NCBI GenBank assembly: GCA_021234155.1
Contig: JAJEKV010000062.1
Span: forward strand, 5,332,497 to 5,396,496
Direction of reading: 5' to 3'
DNA: 64,000 nucleotides
Origin: Isoetes taiwanensis
Taxonomy: Eukaryota; Streptophyta; Lycopodiopsida; Isoetales; Isoetaceae
Below, piece by piece: positions 35,433 through 46,236 of this stretch (the stretch's first letter is position 1; every line of letters begins with the position of its first letter). Under the pieces are notes generated by a model that was not told the DNA's origin, did no database searches, and was given only the letters and a program-made list of their open reading frames with translations. A program made the position numbers and the translations under genes.

Positions 35433-37337
35433 TTACAATAAATATAGCCCAAAATCTTGATGGCAGGTGTATTGAATTGATCTAAACATGGGAATGAATT
35501 GTATTGTATTCAAATCTAACAATTTACATATGGAAACTACTTTGGTGGTGGATGGATTGCAAAGGACACTTGGTATAGATTTCAAATGACAATGGTATCT
35601 ACAACATACTACAAAAGTAGCATTTAGATCTTTTACCATAACTTTAAAGCCCCAATAATATTTGGACAATGTTTTTGAAAATTCGACGGTCAAATAGGAC
35701 TGTGTGTCATACATGTTTTTGTAGACTAAGATGTGCATTCTATAATTTTTGTTTTTAAATGGGTGATATTTTGGTTCTTGTATAGGTTGTTAAGTTGTAG
35801 TGAAGCCAATTGGAACTTGTTTGGCATGTAAAGTGAATTAAAAAAACGGGAGAATAGCACAATTTCACAGACAATATTTATCTCTCTTTTTGCTATTGTG
35901 TTGAGTTTCTTGGCATGTATACCAAAGCCTACATCACAAAAAGAAGGGGAATAGATTCATCCTTTCAATCACATGATTGATTTATCGATAAACAATTGAG
36001 ACATCTATGCCAAGAACACTCCAAAGCATTACAATGATGCACATAATGCATAGCAATGCTCCTAGTTGTATAAGGCTTAGGATTGTAATAGCAAAATAAA
36101 ATGACCTTAACAATGTTGCACATAGTGTATAGCGAAGTTCCTAGCTATATAAGACCTAATATTGTAATAGCAAAGTAAAATGACCCTATTGAATGTGATT
36201 CATTACATCTATAGAAGATTGATTCTCGTGTCACACTATGTACTTGATAACATGACCCAAGAAGGTGAACATAAAGAATGAGGTAGCCATCGATTTAATG
36301 CACAATCGATGGAGTGTATGGAACCACACCTAAATACTCCCAATGTAATGGAAGTTGTTTCGTATAAACTGTATCAATTTCCTATTAACTAATGCATCAT
36401 GATATAGGATCCATATCCTATATCAGGATGCATTAGGCCTCCCTGCTACCTTAAGTCCTTCAACCAACAGAATATAAAGCTAGTACATCACCTTGATGCC
36501 TAAGTCTTCTTCAAGAGTGACTTGAAACAAATGGGCCAGATAGCTTATTGTGACAATTGTATTCATAAGTTGCAACCCAGCATATAGCTTATTGTAATAA
36601 TTGTATTCATAAGTTGCTGACTTTGTATTTTCAATTTGGAAGCTTGTTCTTATGGGCTAAGCTTGTTCTTAACAATGCTCAGATGAAAAATATGCAAAGA
36701 GAACTCTAGAGAAACTACAATGTACATCGTATGGAATATTATATAAACATGATTTTACAAAAACTGTCATGTTATAAGGTCTTCTACCAAGATAGTCTTC
36801 ACAAAAAAATACACTTGGGGTTTCAAAAAATTCCGACTTGCTGCCATAGTTTTGTTAGCAGTCACGTACATAAACATTAGGTTCATGATATAAGAATAGA
36901 AATTAAAATGACTCTGCATGTGAAACCTGCAATGAAGTATGAATGCATGTAAGGAGAATGTGTGTAAAAAACTTACATTAGCAACGGGGCAATCCAAATC
37001 TCCAAACTGATGCATATGTTTGTACAATCATGACACTGCAATTGCAACTGTCTGGGAGAATCCAATGCAGCATTCAATCATTCTCCCAATGTAGCATTCA
37101 ATCATTTTACCCAACAAATAATGAAATTACTGAGGGTATACATGATGAAACTCATTTCTTCCTTTCTGCGTTAATACCTATAAGCATGACGCCCTTTTTT
37201 GATGAGATAAAGAATACCTGGATGAAAGTCTCCAAAAGACATCATGGCACAATGATGAGATAAAGAATATAGATGAAAGTCTCCAAAAGACATCATGGCA
37301 CTCACACAACATTTCGCCATTAAAAAGGAACCATAAT
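35433..37337. other. Non-coding spacer with several small tandem duplications
   Basis: No gene is recognised. Visible duplications are an ~80 bp unit at 36030-36190 (GCACATA, then AGC.A.G.TCCTAG, then ATTGTAATAGCAAA), TAGCTTATTGT at 36541 and 36585, AGCATTCAATCATT at 37068 and 37092, and a 53 bp unit at 37202-37300 (ATGAGATAAAGAATA, then GTCTCCAAAAGACATCATGG). Confidence 0.5.
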
Positions 37338-37580
37338 ACGGGCTTTGAAGTTCCTGATTTGCATCAACACCCCATACAAATTAGAGAACTTGTATGAGAA
37401 CATCCAAACTTCATTGGATTGTCTCATAATGAATGAACTGTGTGCATAATAGGAACCAATTAGGCCCATCATCAATACCTTGAGAACTTCAGCTGGCTCA
37501 ATGTCAAATATTGTAGTAGCCTGACTTAAGAAGCTCTAGCCATGGAGACTAACTCTGTTCTAAGAATCTAAGCATAGTAA
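37338..37580 (-). other. Possible last exon of the flotillin-like gene (weak)
   Basis: On the minus strand a good acceptor (CCCCTATTTTGTCTTGCAG) ends at 37581. Below it an open frame reads EPAEVLKVLMMGLIGSYYAH and ends at a stop near 37322. GSYYA resembles the GNYYALRDYLM region near the flotillin C-terminus, but the remainder does not match and the frame has a stop soon after the acceptor. I record it only as a candidate. Confidence 0.15.
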
Positions 37581-37747
37581 CTGCAAGACAAAATAGGGGC
37601 TAAAGAGGCTAATCAATCATAAAATAAAATATATTGTATATTCCACTTGGGATTCGAAGACCTATACTATATGCTCCATATTATAAGCCTCACTTGCAAG
37701 GAAAAGTTATCCTATTGCAGAAGCTTCTATGTTTTGGGAACCAAGTA

Positions 37748-40464
37748 TCATACACAACAACCATGCCTTCCCATATAGCAAACGAAGCAGAGCAATTTTG
37801 AGAGCCACACAATAGAAGATTTAAAAATAAAGACACAGCAGGGAGCCATTGTCTTCAAGGGAGCAACCCTTTGTTTCTTCAAAAGAAATGCATCGAGTTC
37901 GCGCTGCTTCTGATAGAACACTGCATCTGATTCTCTCTGACTCTTGTAAAATGCTGCATCTGCATCTTTGGCCACTACTTCATTTTCTACTACTGCTTTA
38001 GAAAACTTTTCTGCTCTGAATTTTTCAATGGCTGCAATAGCCTGTCTTTCATTCAAATCCTTTTCCAACTGTGCTTCTCGAATCTGCGCATTCTTTTGCG
38101 CCTCAATTGCTGCAATCCTTGTATCTTGGTCCAACTTGGCCTTGCTTATTGCAACACTTGCTGCAGCTTGGTTCTTTCTAATGTTAACTTCTGCTTGTCT
38201 TTCTGCTACTTGCTTCTCTGTCACAGTAGTCTGCTCCACTTCAAACAACTTAGTCTCATTCTGAACCTTACAAATGTTTCTCAGTGTCTCGCCCTCTTTT
38301 TCCTTTGCACCAACATCTCCTAAATAATTAGCATGAGCAATATCTATTTTTGCTTGATTTGCAGCACCCTTCTGTATCTTCTGACCAAGGTAGGAGAAAT
38401 ATTCATGACCAGGGAGATCACTCAACTGTTTAATATTAGCATTGTAGATCTTCAAGCCAAACTGGTTCAATTCAAGCTGAACCTTCTCAAATATACTTTG
38501 TTTAAATTCCTTAGTGCCTTCGAAGATCTCCTTCATGGTAAGAGAGGCAGCCAACACACGGGTTTCGCCTTCCACAATGCCTTTGATAATAACATGAACA
38601 TGTTCACCCCTCAAATCATGAGTAGCAAGAAGCTGAGCATACAAATTGAGCTCGTCTATTTCCAGATTGGGACCAATGGTAAAAACAGCAGGCAAACTGA
38701 AGGGCAGCATTTCCTTGCTCATGGCCTGGATGTCAAACTCATAATTATGAGGGCTCACATCAAGAATTCTATACCTCTGACCCGGAAGAACCCATTTCTT
38801 TTTTGTGATCAGAGTTCCTGAGATGCCAAAACCAGTAAGAGCAAGATATTCAGAAGGGAAGGGCACTCTAAAGCAGTGGCCTGGCCTTAACCATTCTGGA
38901 GCAAATAGTCTGCGTATAAAATGTTCTTCTGCACATTTAAAATTCTGCATATCATCTTCTAGTGTCAAATTCTGGAATTATAACCATATGTTACTAAATA
39001 CTTCACAAATTTAAGAAACAATTACATACCAAAAGAGTAATCTTTCTGAATTACATCTCCCATCCCATACAACAGACGAAGCAGATTCTGGTAGCCACTT
39101 TTGCATTTGCCATTACATGTTCATGAATCTAGAAGTATCATGTGTATAAGGTATTCTTCTACGTGTTTGTTACTATACACATCATCTTTGGAATTACAAC
39201 CATGTATCAAAGATACATGACGAAATTGAGAAAAAATACATATCAAAAGAGTGATCTACATCTCCAGTCCTATACAACAGATTACCACATTGCCAGTCCC
39301 ATACATTACCACATTCTAGTAACCACTTTGGATATCATCCTTGCTACATAGCTATTAGTTTGTCAACTTCTCATCCTCTTTTTAATAAATAAAAGAATGA
39401 CATTAGAAGGGAATCACGTATGACATTAAGGAATTATTTACCTGATCATTGGTTGTTATCTTGGAAAAGAAGCTGCTGACAGACAAAGTTTGGTGCTCTG
39501 CACTGAAATCTTTGAATGTCCAATGCAATATGTTTTCCTCATGAACACAATACAATTTATATCCCTGCTCTGAGTTTAAAACGGATATGAAGTGTTCATA
39601 ATGCAACACCTGCAAAAGGCAAACCTTGAGAATGGAAAATGTAGCCATAAGTGGATGCATATTGGCAAGTAAAGATGCTGAACAAAGTACCTGCACAACA
39701 GATACAGTGAACTTCAGCTCACTGCAATTCCAAAACATAGCTCAAAATGCCTACCTTGTTATGCAAGAATGATAGCCATGAAAACGTGTTGATGTAGTTG
39801 AACAAATCTACCTAAATGCCAACTCTGCAGTGCCTTCAAACCCAATAATAAAGAATGAAGTGCCAATTCTTGAAGCAATAAATCAATTTTGCATTTGATA
39901 CAGCTAAACCCTGAGTCTATTCAGCGATCCCTATTCATTGGCAATTATATTATGCATGGTAAGTATGAGTGATGGTTATCAAAGCTCGATAGTTACACAA
40001 TTCTGTGGGGATGCAATCAGTCAAGAAATTTAATCCAAGAAATGCCATCGCCTAGGACTCTGTAGCCACGACTAAATCCATTCTATAAAAGACAAAACCA
40101 ATAAATGTGGTTCTCTAAACTGCAGGGATAACAGAGATGCTAAAGTTAGGGATGCAGATAAAAGGAACACCATACAAATGAAGATACATGCTTCCAAAAC
40201 AGAACAAAGTACTATGTTCCACAGGGTACTGCCTGATAGAACAAAACTGCGGTATGTTGAAACAACACCGTAGCTCATATCTTCATGTGCTCATGCCGCT
40301 AAAAATTGGGGATCGATAAGAGCCCCCACAATTGGGCAAAGAGCTAAAAGGACTTTCATCAATTCGCAAAGAGCATGCAAAAGCAAGCTACCAACCATTT
40401 CTTTACCTGGCAAAGAACTCTCAGCATCGAGACTACCAACACCAGAACTACCACGACCAGCCAT
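37748..40464 (-). CDS. Flotillin-like protein with novel N-terminal exons
   Basis: The main exon is 38971 down to at least 37862. It encodes the SPFH/PHB domain, starting FRVPFPSEYLALTGFGI and including LPFSLPAVFTIGP, VEGETRVLAASLTMKEIFEG, KVQLELNQFGLKIYNANIKQ and GHEYFSYLGQK. An Ala/Glu/Lys/Gln-rich coiled coil follows. Plant flotillins start at this Met-Phe-x-Val, but here the Met is replaced and the frame continues upstream to an acceptor at 38972. Three upstream exons join in consistent phase with GT-AG borders: 39442-39609 (56 codons), 39691-39721 (31 nt) and 39812-39868 (57 nt). A likely first exon with ATG at 40464 ends CAG|GTAAAG at 40407, but its phase does not fit the next exon, so an exon is missing or broken. 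The last ~100 residues of flotillin are absent; the frame ends in an unrelated tail at 37748. Flotillins scaffold plasma-membrane microdomains and endocytosis. Confidence 0.7.
38930..39285. repeat. Degenerate duplication over a flotillin intron
   Basis: The segment TTCTGGAATTATAACCATAT, then CATACCAAAAGAGTAATCT, then TACATCTCCCATCCCATACA near 38970-39075 recurs in diverged form near 39190-39285. It includes the intron side of the 38971 acceptor. Confidence 0.55.
40407..40464 (-). other. Candidate first exon of the flotillin-like gene
   Basis: The ATG at 40464 encodes MAGRGSSGVGSLDAESSLP and ends in a strong donor (GCCAG|GTAAAG). An in-frame upstream ATG at 40503 (MGSCKFWSYKNIE) could extend it. 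The leader also has a short upstream frame starting near 40525. The link to exon 39812-39868 is inferred from order and strand only. Confidence 0.4.
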
Positions 40465-41297
40465 TTCAATGTTTTTATAGCTCCAGAATTTGCATGAGCC
40501 CAATTTGCATGTAGCTCCAGCCTGCCACCATCTCTATCGATCTCCCGACAATAGATGAAGAAGATCTAGCCGTCTCCTCGCACGTGAAGAAGGGCAATCC
40601 GAAGCCCTCGAACCCCTAATTCTTAGTCCAGTATTTTTTTTTCGTTCCATCTCATTTTTTGTTCATCTGAAAAAAATTCCGGCAACAAAAAACCCCAAAC
40701 CATAGCACAATAATCTAAAGAAAAAATCTAAAAAGTTTTTGGGGTGCCGGAAAAACCAAATTTAAACAATAGATACTTAATGCTAATGCTTAATGGTTAA
40801 AAGATGTCGAATAATGGTTTTGCTTTTTGTTTTGTTTGATAAGTTATGTAAGTTGAAAAGTTCTATAAGTGAATGATGCAATTGATCATATTTGACATCA
40901 ATTCTCTAACCATGAGAACACTTACTCAAACCTGATCTAGCAATCATGTATATATTTGCAGTGGTCATACAGAGAATGGTGTTAAGTTGGAGTTAATAGA
41001 TATGCATTAGGAACTTGATGCCTATATCAGAGACCACTAACTTTCTTTCCTGCAGATGCGTGAGCGTAAGCGAGGCTCTATATTTAATAAGGTTCTAGCT
41101 AAAAATCGCCATTTGAGCTACACATATTTTGCAAAAAGGTTCAAAAATCGTCAATTAGGTTGCAACCAAATTATAAAGAAGTAGGAAAAATGGCCAGTTC
41201 AGGCTACACTTTTGTGGGCTTGTTTTACAAGGAATGGCCAATTCATTGTACTTATTCAAAATTATAGGTCCCTTAAAATTTTCCCTGGTAATAGGGC

Positions 41298-41475
41298 ATT
41301 GATGTCGAGGCTGATAACGTAAAGACATTATTAGCCAGTGATGGTGAAACCCTAACAAGGAGCTCGAGATTCGGACGGAGATCTTTGAAGCGGTGGCCGA
41401 AGGTTAGGATCGAATTCAACCCAAGAAATGCCTCCTCCTGCGACTTTGGAGTTTATGGCCTTGAATGCGGTGGTG
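41298..41475 (+). pseudogene. mL53 promoter plus 5' coding fragment
   Basis: The order hairpin (arms 41309-41320 and 41325-41336, right arm mutated), GTGATGGTGAAACCCTAACA, GGAGCTCGAGATTCGGACGG, then the mL53 coding start is kept. The start codon is ATC instead of ATG at 41381. The first ~30 codons follow (AAGGTTAGGATCGAATTCAA, then TTGGAGTTTATGGCC) with a frameshift. Similarity to the intact gene at 52.98 kb stops near 41470. It is a dead gene fragment. Confidence 0.85.
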
Positions 41476-41780
41476 ACAACATCGGGCGATACGTGAGAAT
41501 GCGGTGACCGCCGGTTCTGAGGGAACAATGGGTTTTGGAAGCGATCCACAAGCATATCTTGGGTATATTCTAGCATATACTCAGGATAAGCCAAGGTTTG
41601 TCCCCCTAGGGGCAACCCAAAAAGAGGTTACGGCCACACAATTCGTGTGAATATCGGACATGGTCGTGTAAAAACCAGAAATAAATCATAAAATGGTAAG
41701 ATCAGAAGTAGTAGAGCATTGATGTTTGGGCTGATAGCGTAAAAGACGTTATTAGCCGTGATGGTGAAACCCTAAAAAAC
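41470..41780 (+). repeat. Segment X plus mL53 promoter module
   Basis: 41470-41630 (with CACAAGCATATCTTGGGTAT and GGGGCAACCCAAAAAGAGG) matches 48088-48225. It joins a full promoter module: GGTTACGGCCACACAATTCG, AAATCATAAAATGGTAAGAT, the hairpin GGCTGATAGCGT / ACGTTATTAGCC and GTGAAACCCTAAAAA. Segment X is absent from the 52 kb locus. Confidence 0.8.
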
Positions 41781-42183
41781 AAGGTGCTTTGCAACCCAAG
41801 AGGAGGGTTTCCCTCCATGGCCGGAGGTTGAAGTGGCTTAAATCATACTAATTAAATTGATGTTTTAAAATCAATCAAAATTGCTATTATGATATATTTA
41901 ACAAAATTTGGACTTATTCAAATCTAATAAATGTACTCCAAGCATACCATGATAATATATTATATGTAGTTTTAGCTCTTATTGATTATAATAAAATTTT
42001 CTGTTTATCTTTAAATCAAAAATATGATAATTACTAAAGTTTAAATTTTGCAAAGGTGGCAACTCCAAGCGGACCTCACCAAAGCGGGGAAAGATAAAAG
42101 ATTGGGGCAAGTCATTGGCAAAAGAAGGCCCATGTAGCATTTGAGACGTTGAGGAAGCTCTAACGACCGCGCCAGTCTTAGTC

Positions 42184-42717
42184 TTGCCAGATCCAGCCAA
42201 GGATAAGCTTGTGGCAATAGACGCTAGCAGGATAGCAACAGGTGCAGTTCTCATGCAGGAGGAAAGGGTAGTCGCATACGACTCCAAGAAGATGAATGAT
42301 GCAGAGCAACGCTACCCGACTCATGACCAAGAGCTTTTGGCCATTGTGAGGGCCTTGAGAATCTGGAGACACTACTTGTTGGAAAGAAAGTTCCAACTAG
42401 ACACAGATCATCAAAGCCTCCAGTACACCTTCACGCAACCACTCCTGAATTTGAGGCAAAGGAGGTGGATGGAATTTCTCGAACAGTACTACTTCGAAAT
42501 AGTCTACAAGCCAGGCAAGCTGAATGTAGTCGCAGATGCACTCTCTAGGAAGCCATTGAAGAGAATGACCCATTGCAACGCCATATCGACCCTCACAAGT
42601 GAGTATGGCAAAAGAATTGAAGAGACGTTGCCATCCGACGGCGACTTTAAAGAATTGTGGGCAAGCCTCTCCAAAGAGGCAAGAACTATAAGAAAGGGAG
42701 GCCTTCAAGAACTATAA
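42184..42717 (+). pseudogene. RNase H domain of gypsy copy 2
   Basis: A continuous frame of about 177 codons has all catalytic acids of retroelement RNase H: LVAIDAS, QELLAIVRAL and FQLDTDHQSLQY. It ends with YFEIVYKPGKLNVVADALSR, typical of the linker to integrase. A short duplication (AAGAACTATAAGAA twice, near 42680 and 42705) breaks the frame at 42714. The domain is intact but isolated. Confidence 0.85.
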
Positions 42718-44090
42718 GAAGGAAGGTAACCTCCTATACCATAAGAACAAGTTGTGTGTACCAGAACCTTCGGAAGTAAGGAAGTTAATCCTTTACGATA
42801 CACACAATAGCCCCATAGCTGGCTATGCAGGGTTCATGAAGACATATTTCAAGATTAGAAGCAGCTACTTCTGGCCCGGCATGAAAGCAAGGTACATTCG
42901 AGAGTGCCAGTTATGCCAGCAGACAAAAGTGGAGCAACCCCGAATTCCAGGAGCTTTGGAGCCATTGTTGGTGCCGAACGCTAAGTGGGAAGTCATAAGT
43001 ATGGATTTCATTACGGGACTCCCAAGAACAGCAAGAGGCAAGGATGCCCTGATGGTGGTGGTGGATAAGTTGTCAAAGATGGCACATTTAAATGCGTGCG
43101 AGGACAACGAGATACAACATTGAATCTTTGCCGTCCTATTTAATAAGGAGATTTTTAGACTCTACGGTATGCGAGGGAGATAATCTCGGATAGAGACTCT
43201 AAATTTATGAGTGCATTCTGGCAGGATTTGTTTACCACCATTTAGACGAAGCTCTCTATGAGCACAGCATATCAGCCCCAGACGGATGGTCAGACGGAGC
43301 GAACCAACAGGATCATTGAAGATATGCTAAGGAATTATGTGTGGAACAAACAGTCTAAGTGGGAGGATTTCATCCACTTAGTAGAGTTAAATATATGCGG
43401 CACTAAGCGAGTCATCGCGAGATGTCTCCTTTCATGATTAATTATGGGTATCAGTGTCTTACCCCAGATACTTGGCACAATCCAGTGTCAAAAGTGGAAG
43501 TATCCCAGCAGATGTTATCGGATATGCAGCAGCTAGTGGAGGAGGTAAGAGGATACCTTCTAGCAGCAAGGCAGAAAAGCGTAGCCGATAAGCACTGAAC
43601 GGTCGAAGACAATGTATGGTTGAAGATCAAGGTGAAGCAGGCCAAGCTCCGCATCGAAAATTGCAAGAAGCTTGCTCCAAGATGGGCTGGACCTTTCAGG
43701 ATAACCAAAAGAGTAGGTACACAATCCTACAAGTTGGACCTGCCAGCACATCTTAAAATCCATAGGGTCTTCCATGTAAGTCTCCTAAAGAGGCACACTC
43801 CTAATCGAGAGGGAAGTATTGGAGACAACCGAAAGTTCTTCGAAAATGACGGAGGACCAGCTTTTGAAATCGTCTGAGAGGTTCTTCTTGACCGGGCCTA
43901 TAAGAAGACAAGAAGATCCAAATTTCTCCAATACCTAGTGAAATGGACGCACTTGCCTGTGAAAGACGCTACGTGGATACTACAATCAGATTTGGAGATG
44001 CAGTACCCCCAATTCATGGAGCAATGCAAGGATCGACTCATCACCGAAGTAGTCGACACCAAACCGATAGGTGAGTGGAAGGTAGATTAA
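42718..44090 (+). pseudogene. Integrase and chromodomain of gypsy copy 2
   Basis: The zinc-binding part is THNSPIAGYAGFMKTYFKIR with CQLCQQTK; the second His of the HHCC motif is Tyr. The core has MDFITGLP (first Asp), SDRDSKFMSAFWQDL near 43183 (second Asp) and NRIIEDMLRNYVW near 43305 (Glu), so the DDE triad is complete but spread over frames. The C-terminal PFRITKRVGTQSYKLDLP and HRVFHVSLLKRH follow, then the chromodomain core QYLVKWTHLPVKDATW near 43930. Breaks lie near 43120, 43230 and 43595. Confidence 0.8.
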
Positions 44091-44745
44091 AAAGTCTACT
44101 TCCGTCCCATGGAAGTAGATGACCTTGAGAGATAAGAGGCCATTCAGGCATGCATTGATAGGAAAGCACCTCTAGTCAATGCCTACTACGGGAAGGACGC
44201 CATCCTTCAAGCCAAAGGCAACTAAAGATGTAGGCATGAGTGATCATCCTAGGCATGATAGGGCGCTATTTCCACGGCCACGATGGAAGAAGCATCCTCT
44301 TCCTACGCCGGGAGATTAGTCTTGCATCCATGTAAATTGTAATTAATGGGCGGTTCCCTAACAACCAACTTTATAATAATTAAATGCATACTGACGTAGT
44401 GTTGAACCTGTAGGCCAATAGGAGAGTCTAGCGGCAGGAAGGTCGCATTGCGAAGACTTCCAACACATATTTTTTTTGTCATGATGTGTTGTAAGGAAAT
44501 GATATGGAACCTTGATTAGAGAATTTTGAGACCTATGTTTATAATAATGGTGTAAGCCATAAAATTTTGTGAATAATAAACGATAAAGCAAGAGGATGAA
44601 AGAACCTCTTATCATAGTATAATATTAAACAAGGATGTGTTATGATAAATTAAAATATTACCTTGAGGTAATTACATTGTAAAATTATATGTATCAAGTG
44701 TAATTAAGGTGGGGAGACGCGTGATGCTGAGGACAACATCAATTC

Positions 44746-44757
44746 AAGGTGGGGAGA
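44746..44757 (+). other. Polypurine tract of gypsy copy 2
   Basis: AAGGTGGGGAGA lies one base before the LTR start. A near-identical AAGGTGGGGAGA occurs about 40 bases earlier (near 44707), a duplicated tract. Confidence 0.75.
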
Positions 44758-44758
44758 T

Positions 44759-46236
44759 TGTGACGTTCCAGTATAATATACAATCCGAATACATATATTA
44801 TACTGCCACGTCACACGTACATGTCATCATGACAAGTACTGGAGGGACATAAAGGGTTGCACCTAGGGGGCAACCTCGTATGTTGTGCATGTTTAATAAA
44901 CATATACAACTATAAACCCCATTGCCAAGTGGCAAAACCCCATTTTGCCAATGTTAACCTAACCCTAAAAGTCCCCATATAAGGGCTTTCCTTAAACCCA
45001 AAACCTTTCTTCTTTTGCAATTAGGGTTTTCCAGATCCATTCCGGCCAAACCAAGACCCTAGTTCGCATTGTCAGGCTCTGATAAGCCGCATTTGCACAA
45101 CAGATCTTCCAGCAGCAGCAGTCTTCAACAAGATCAAAGGCATGGGCGCATTCCGAGGATCTGGAGCGAGTCAGGGGCCAGGTAAATGGTCATTCTCACA
45201 GCAATGCGCCTTTGGCTTGGCAATGAGCTGATTTAGCATGTTAGTTCAGCCTTAGAGGCCTTATAGATTCGAGATCATAAGCTCTAACAAAAGAACCTAA
45301 CTTTGGATGTTTAGGTAGATAGATTAGATGTTATTCTACATTTCAGTTCTTTGATGATGATGGTGTTCATTCTATGCTCTCCGGTGTATTGGGAAGGGGG
45401 GTAGAGACCCTGAAAGCCTTAGTAGTTGATGTATCTAGATAGCCTCATTAATTCCCAATTAATACGGCCTGTGCACAAGAGCCCGCCTGGTTGTAGGTAG
45501 AGGGGCTAGACCGATGGAATAAGGGGGACTTGTCCCATCAGCGATTGATCCCCTCGGTGTGTAAAGCCTACCAGGGATCTTATGGGCTAGGCTTAATGGT
45601 TTTGCCACTGCGTGTGGGCAAGGCATGAGCTCGGCGACTTCTGGGGTGATCGTCACCTTCCATGAGGTTCAAGTCGAATAAGGCGCAAGCCCTCTAGCCA
45701 CTGTGATGGGCATGCATGCCTCGGGAGGGGGGTGACTCTCCTCCCCTACTCATCGGGGATCGGGAAGATGCAACCCGGCCAGCCCTCTCTTGGCTATGTA
45801 CCCGGCCCAGGCTGGTCAGGGGTAATACTTTTCAACCTACTCACGCAAAGTGTGCACGGGAGGGGCGGATGGAGTGGACTACCCAACAGCCATGTTCTTA
45901 TGCCAGCCCAATCCATTGTCATGACTTCGGTCTGCATTGACTTCTGGAGACCCAAGCCGTCAGTCGATCCCCTATGAGTCTGAGCCCTGGGTAGGATCTC
46001 CCCATGTTGATGTTATTGATGTTGTTGGACATGTTATGTTATGATGTGATCACCGCTCGAGGTGATTTGTTGATGTATTGATGTCATGTGCTCATGTTTA
46101 TTCACGCTTCCGCAGCTAGGACAGTCCCGAAGGAAGACGGGAAAATGACCCATCCACTCTTCCCTCACTGGCCAGGGGGATGAACTCCGCCTTCTGATAC
46201 GATGGGAACATCGTAGAGGAAGTAGGGGACGTCACA
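44759..46236 (+). repeat. 3' LTR of gypsy copy 2 (1478 bp)
   Basis: It begins TGTGACGTTCC and ends GGGGACGTCACA, so the termini TGTGACG and CGTCACA are perfect inverted copies. A TATA-like CCATATAAGG near 44985 precedes a probable transcription start region. The 3' part contains TATTCACGCTTCCGC as in the other LTR. No second LTR of this copy lies in the window. Confidence 0.8.

Larger units (their letters stand above)
42118..46236 (+). mobile_element. 5'-truncated Ty3/gypsy chromovirus with 3' LTR
   Basis: Coding text starts at the end of the reverse transcriptase (KKAHVAFETLRKL), then runs through RNase H, integrase and chromodomain to a polypurine tract and LTR. The gag, protease and most of the reverse transcriptase are missing. 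It is a relative of the copy at 7.9-14.7 kb but much better preserved. Confidence 0.85.

Noticed and set aside
37748..38968. Taking the TTG at 38968 as the flotillin start
   Set aside because: It is not an ATG, and it lies just inside an exon that begins after a good acceptor at 38972 and joins upstream exons in phase.
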